Shown: positions 61,501 through 64,000 of the stretch, one piece after another
Position numbering within the stretch: the stretch's first letter is position 1
Layout: each line of letters begins with the position of its first letter
NCBI RefSeq assembly: GCF_009184635.1
Contig: NZ_WELI01000003.1
Coordinates: 496,001-560,000, forward strand
From: Rudanella paleaurantiibacter
Lineage (GTDB): Bacteria; Bacteroidota; Bacteroidia; Cytophagales; Spirosomataceae
Length of the DNA stretch: 64,000 nucleotides
Reading direction: 5' to 3'
Translations under genes and position numbers: made by a program
Notes under the pieces: generated by a model
Seen by the model: only the letters and a program-made list of their open reading frames with translations
Databases searched by the model: none
Told to the model about the DNA's origin: nothing

Positions 61501-62134
61501 CATGGCATCAATCCCCGACGAGGAGGTACAGGTCTGTACCACGGTGCCGTACCAGGTTTGCAGCGAGCAATCGGTGGCGATTCCGTTGAATGCTACGGGC
61601 GGGTTTACGCGTTATCAATGGTACCGAACTGCCCCCGGCTCCAGCACGGCTACCCTCGTAGCCGACGGTGCACTTAGCTCATTTACAGCTACTCTACCCG
61701 GCGAGTACCGCGTTGTGATCGACAATGGACTGGTAAACCCCTGTGGTCAGTTGCCCTGTTGCCCCTTCGTGATTGAGGAAACACAGGTACCCCTCTTTAC
61801 GATTCAGACCCAAAACCCAACCTGCACCGGGGCCACACCGCAGGCCAATGGACAGCTTCAGGTAGCTGGCCTGGGCACTAATGCGGGCACCCGTTACGAT
61901 TATCAATATGTAGCCGCAACTAGTTTCAATGGAGCCTCGGCAACACCCGTTACGGCCGTACCCGCCAACGGGATATTAGCCACGAATTTGGCGGTTGGCA
62001 ACTACACGGTTCGCATTACCGATCGGGCGTTGGGGTGCTTCCGCGATGTGACAGTAGCCCTCGTCGACACCTGTGCCTGCCCACCAACTCAGTGTTTGCC
62101 CATCACGGCCGCTCGGCTGTCGGTTGAAAAATAA
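58535..62134 (+). CDS. Secreted SdrD-B/propeller-like/DUF11 protein (paralog D)
   Basis: A 1199-residue protein from the ATG at 58535; TTG at 58502 or ATG at 58559 are alternatives. The long N-region precedes a hydrophobic signal (FVGLLLCFGLGAFSAQG). An SdrD-B-like domain (FRDYNGDGVRQPTE) and the propeller-like region follow (SCYVSGNNTG; WGIAYSKQARRVFTAAVLKR with KRH at 240-242; WPQPILSDLEFDTDGSLVLG; GEGPGGGEFYHDEK). The second SdrD-B domain is at about 667-795 (GNRIWDDTDQDGIQDAGE). One copy of the ~95-residue Cys domain found in B (ASAGTCNPQTNAYAVSG) spans about 799-895, then DUF11 (about 892-1005) and the Cys-rich C-terminal module with ELPCCPFVIEE-like and SprB-like parts. The tail reads C-PPTQ-C-LPITAA-R. 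Confidence 0.85.
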   Translation: MRLFTISWMPLKWPIEPHDEAPQRPFPGLFVGLLLCFGLGAFSAQGQVTGQVFRDYNGDGVRQPTEPLVGGVVVQAYNTTNVLCASVTTGTTADGNGHNYALSGCTGPVRVEFSIPGAVAQVCGLNNQLDFPAGGGANYGSAVQFISSPGVAHFAIASPHEYASPRLANPKLFTSCYVSGNNTGLGNVGDADAFVGVDYNPVSNNAPAPAHYANSRQIGATWGIAYSKQARRVFTAAVLKRHTGLGPLGSGGIYLIDPAVQLPATNGVTNFLDFDALGIPTRGSGTYAGATVAGPEVAYSPVIGSNTERGLGTNLDSGEKDAQALAQVGRVSFGDLDISDDGRYLYVMNLYDSRLYEIDLTDPANPVAPTAANRATKIRSWAIPKPCNAATGTPRPWGIDYYRGKAYIGVVCDASISQNSGDLSFTIYELDRTAGTFSARLSHSLDFGRGVSDGFRANGSARTGWFGWTNDWSKLVQGTEVVNWPQPILSDLEFDTDGSLVLGFIDRAGLQGGWWNFSPIANDSQLFMTITGGDILRAYKRSDCTWELESGGKEGPSSAKAATAGAFNGEGPGGGEFYHDEKLGTSHRETALGGLGMLWGTGDVVSTVYDPFGFDSFGLAWFDNTTGQRDKAFEVFWTGNSGTTPNTGTFSKGISLGDVEVQTEVAPIEIGNRIWDDTDQDGIQDAGEAGFAGVSVTLSTSSGTPIATATTDANGTYYFSSGSGTSTASAIYGLTALTAQTAYQLTFPTYTAGKALAPANAGADHIDSDAPASGVLSFSTTDSGQTNHSFDVGYSAVPCALTLTASAGTCNPQTNAYAVSGILSFTNAVAGVATLTDGLLSTTLTIPAGATSVAYALTGLVAGTGSRTVTVSLPDCGSAVAMYTAPAACLAGPSLSLTKTVSASQAQRGDVVSYTVTVSNTGPVAATGVVVNDVLGTGISPVPGSFVVSAGSFVPSFSGGDWTLASLPAGATATLVYSASLTAAGVLVNMASIPDEEVQVCTTVPYQVCSEQSVAIPLNATGGFTRYQWYRTAPGSSTATLVADGALSSFTATLPGEYRVVIDNGLVNPCGQLPCCPFVIEETQVPLFTIQTQNPTCTGATPQANGQLQVAGLGTNAGTRYDYQYVAATSFNGASATPVTAVPANGILATNLAVGNYTVRITDRALGCFRDVTVALVDTCACPPTQCLPITAARLSVEK

Positions 62135-62182
62135 GAAGCCGACACTGAATCCACAGACCTTATTTTAGGTTGTTATTTAACC

Positions 62183-62226
62183 AATGGCTCTGGTTCTCGC
62201 TATCAACTACGAGGATCAGAGCCATT
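62183..62226 (+). terminator. Terminator-like hairpin after paralog D
   Basis: AATGGCTCTG pairs with CAGAGCCATT across a 24-base, partly pairable loop, followed by ACCGTTTTC, 49 bp after the stop. Confidence 0.65.
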
Positions 62227-62315
62227 ACCGTTTTCTACTCACTTACAGCTTATTATCAGAAAATTAAAAGGACACTTTTCATTAAGTAAGAAATAACACA
62301 ACACACGCCTGTTGC

Positions 62316-62331
62316 TGGCACAGTTTTTACT
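62316..62331 (+). promoter_or_regulatory. Partial sigma-54-like element upstream of paralog E
   Basis: TGGCACAGTTTTTACT: perfect -24 box; the -12 half is TTACT. It resembles the partial element at 37666. Confidence 0.3.
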
Positions 62332-62525
62332 TATAAATACGCAAACTTTCAGGAACAGATATAGATATATTACCTCTATTCAGTCACCTGAATTACATCT
62401 GTATCTAATCCCGCAAAAGCATTTCTTTATCTACCAAAATATGAACGTTAGTAAACAAATCAACTCGTTTGGGAAACGCATTTTGTCATCAACTCACCTT
62501 GTTTCTTATATGTAATGCATGACGA

Positions 62526-62541
62526 TGGCATAGTTTTTGGA
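62526..62541 (+). promoter_or_regulatory. Sigma-54-like element, same as upstream of paralog C
   Basis: TGGCATAGTTTTTGGA shares its first 15 bases with the element at 42567 and lies 233 bp before the better site at 62759. Confidence 0.4.
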
Positions 62542-62758
62542 GCACAGTCTGTAACTTTTTTTGAGATTTATTTTCTGGCAAACGGCAAATAACTATGTAT
62601 TTATACCGCATTAATTTTTAGCCCTCTGATATACTTACTTTAGCGCCGGAAATAATGCACAGTACTCATAAACAATTACTTATAAATAATTTATAGGGTC
62701 TATAAAAGTAATAGATAATTACTCAAATAAAAACATATAAATTCATTCATTTTTTGCA

Positions 62759-62774
62759 TGGTCTTATAGTTGCT
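62759..62774 (+). promoter_or_regulatory. Putative sigma-54 promoter of paralog E
   Basis: TGGTCTTATAGTTGCT: GG and GC ten bases apart, exact TTGCT; the bases TATAGTTGC match the paralog C site. GC is 57 bp before the ATG. Confidence 0.65.
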
Positions 62775-62830
62775 GGTTTGCAGTCAATTGGCAGAGTTGC
62801 TGATCAAACTGCATCTCACATTAATGGGTC

Positions 62831-64000
62831 ATGAAAAAATTATACGTACTATTTTCTCAGCTACCAGCCCATCGATTCTTTTTTTCCGTAGTTCTGGTTC
62901 TGTTAATCGCTGGTGGGGCGCAAGCCCAAACGATTACCGGAACAGTGTACCGGGATTTTGATTCGAACGGGATTTATGCGGCTATTCCTACCTCCGGTAC
63001 TTATGCGTACGGAGAGCCAGGTGTACCGGGCGTTGTTGTCACTGCTTACCCCAGTAGCGGTGCCCCCATCTCCGCAACCACAAACTCCGTTGGTTCGTAC
63101 ACGATCAACGTTGGTAATACCAACCCCTACCGGGTTGAATTTACCAACTTAGTCACGGGCGACTATGAGAGTTTCCGGGGGACCAACAGCCGAACCTCGG
63201 TTCAGTTCGTCGTCGGTGGGAATACGGGGGTTAACCTCGGGATCAACTACCCCCCGAACTACTGCGGGGTCCAGAATCCCTATCTAGCCACGTCCTGTTA
63301 CACCAACGGTGACCCCACCAAACCCAGCTCTCTGACCAACAACCCGGCCAACGACAACTGGATGGTAGGCTGGCAGTATGATGGCACCAATACCGGCCGG
63401 AATACCTACCTCTCCAAAGGAAGTATTGGTACTACCTGGGGCCTGGCCTATCAGCGCACCACCAACTCACTGTTTGCCGCTGCCTTTATGAAGCGCCACT
63501 CAGGTTTCGGTACGGGTGGCCCCGGTCAGATCTACAAAATTGACGTGACCAACCCAACCAGCGCATCGGGCACAATTGTTCCTTTCGTGAACCTGACCAC
63601 CGACCTGGGTATTCCGGTTGGTACCGACCCACGCGCCCTGACGGCTCTGCCCGTGAATAAGTTTACGCCCAACTACGACGCAGCCGCCTTTGATCTGGTG
63701 GGCAAAATGTCGTTGGGAGATATTGATATTTCAGACGATGAGCGCACCCTGTGGGTGATGAACCTCTTCGACAAGGCTCTGTACGAGCTGCCTATTGGCG
63801 TACCGGCCACTAAGCCTACTACGTTTACCAAGCACCTTTTACCCACAGGGGGCTGCGTGAGTGGTACGCTCCGGCCGTTTGCCACCAAATACTACCGAGG
63901 CAAGGTGTATGTAGGGGCCGTTTGTTCGGCTGAAACGGGTGGTACAGCCAGCAACCTGACGGCACTGGTGTACGCTCACGACCCCGCCGGGGCCGATGGT
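62831..64000 (+). CDS. Secreted SdrD-B/propeller-like protein, N-terminal part (paralog E)
   Basis: The frame opens with ATG at 62831 and runs without a stop to the end of the window (390 codons), so the gene continues beyond it. The N-terminus is MKKLYVLFSQLPAHRFFFSV with a hydrophobic core ending GGAQAQ, followed by an SdrD-B-like domain (VYRDFDSNGIY) containing IPTSGTYAYGEPG as in paralog B. The propeller-like region begins with NYCGVQNPYLATSCYTNGD. It continues with TWGLAYQRTTNSLFAAAFMK (KRH at 221-223), GKMSLGDIDISDDERTLWVM and RPFATKYYRGKVYVGAVC at about 348-365. It is clearly the fifth family member; length and C-terminus are unknown. Confidence 0.88.
   Translation, partial: MKKLYVLFSQLPAHRFFFSVVLVLLIAGGAQAQTITGTVYRDFDSNGIYAAIPTSGTYAYGEPGVPGVVVTAYPSSGAPISATTNSVGSYTINVGNTNPYRVEFTNLVTGDYESFRGTNSRTSVQFVVGGNTGVNLGINYPPNYCGVQNPYLATSCYTNGDPTKPSSLTNNPANDNWMVGWQYDGTNTGRNTYLSKGSIGTTWGLAYQRTTNSLFAAAFMKRHSGFGTGGPGQIYKIDVTNPTSASGTIVPFVNLTTDLGIPVGTDPRALTALPVNKFTPNYDAAAFDLVGKMSLGDIDISDDERTLWVMNLFDKALYELPIGVPATKPTTFTKHLLPTGGCVSGTLRPFATKYYRGKVYVGAVCSAETGGTASNLTALVYAHDPAGADG

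Larger units (their letters stand above)
62227..62758. other. Long AT-rich leader region of paralog E
   Basis: More than 500 bases without a gene I can support; short frames here are low-complexity and lack homology signals. It contains two partial sigma-54-like elements at 62316 and 62526. Confidence 0.55.

Noticed and set aside
61560-62134. T9SS type A or B sorting domain at the ends of paralogs
   Set aside because: I see neither the NPxxD-type motifs of type A nor the NGDGxND start of type B; the ends instead share the Cys-Pro-basic tail.
62312-62515. Possible 67-residue gene in the leader of paralog E
   Set aside because: AT-rich, starts with a weak codon, lacks any recognisable motif and overlaps partial promoter elements.
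62770-62961. Small frame overlapping the start of paralog E
   Set aside because: Different frame from the clear signal peptide and SdrD-B domain starting at 62831.
1-64000. tRNA, rRNA, CRISPR or transposase genes
   Set aside because: None recognised by eye; a tRNA covariance scan would be needed to exclude a short RNA gene fully.

Overview
The window looks like a chromosomal segment of a Bacteroidota bacterium, most likely a Cytophagales member (Spirosoma/Rudanella/Larkinella-like). The reasons are the run of SusC/SusD outer-membrane uptake pairs, Bacteroidota-type -7 boxes (TAnnTTTG), a free-standing four-helix-bundle (S23/Avd-like) gene, and large secreted proteins built of SdrD-B, DUF11 and Ig-like domains. 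The genus is inference. No rRNA, tRNA, CRISPR array or insertion sequence was recognised.

Bases 1-18.7 kb, all on +, carry four consecutive SusC/SusD loci: C1(partial)-D1; C2-D2-lipoprotein; C3-D3(SusD-like 2 family)-lipoprotein; C4-D4-lipoprotein. Three of the four are followed by a clear hairpin-plus-T terminator after the last lipoprotein, and D1 has its own. Loci 2 and 4 are paralogous throughout. No glycoside hydrolases, sulfatases or sigma/anti-sigma genes lie next to them, so their substrates cannot be read from the window.

Bases 18.8-34.4 kb are a mixed region: an RND efflux adaptor and pump, split by a repeat-flanked four-helix-bundle gene; a TauE/SafE permease; a subtilisin-type protease; an outer-membrane beta-barrel protein; two SDR oxidoreductases; and a MarR repressor next to a small gene plus an NmrA-type reductase, with a matching palindromic operator before both transcription units. 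A DUF4375/DMP19-like protein, a cluster of palindromic repeats and an arginine deiminase/CtlX-type citrulline hydrolase pair follow.

Bases 34.7-64 kb are the most interesting part. Five paralogous secreted proteins (933, 1577, 4509, 1199 and at least 390 aa) lie on +, interrupted only by one amidase gene on the other strand. All five begin with a signal peptide, an SdrD-B-like domain and a ~500-residue conserved region that reads like a beta-propeller and that I cannot assign to a named family. The three large complete ones share a ~200-residue Cys-rich C-terminal module, and all four complete ones end in the short tail motif C-x4-C-x-P-[IV]-x3-[KR]. I see no typical T9SS type A or B sorting domain. 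Each of the five genes is preceded, 28-87 bp before its start, by a sequence with sigma-54 (-24/-12) geometry, TGG-N8-TTGC. I propose a sigma-54-controlled family of modular surface or secreted proteins with an undescribed C-terminal signal. The largest member carries about 29 Ig-like repeats as a probable stalk.
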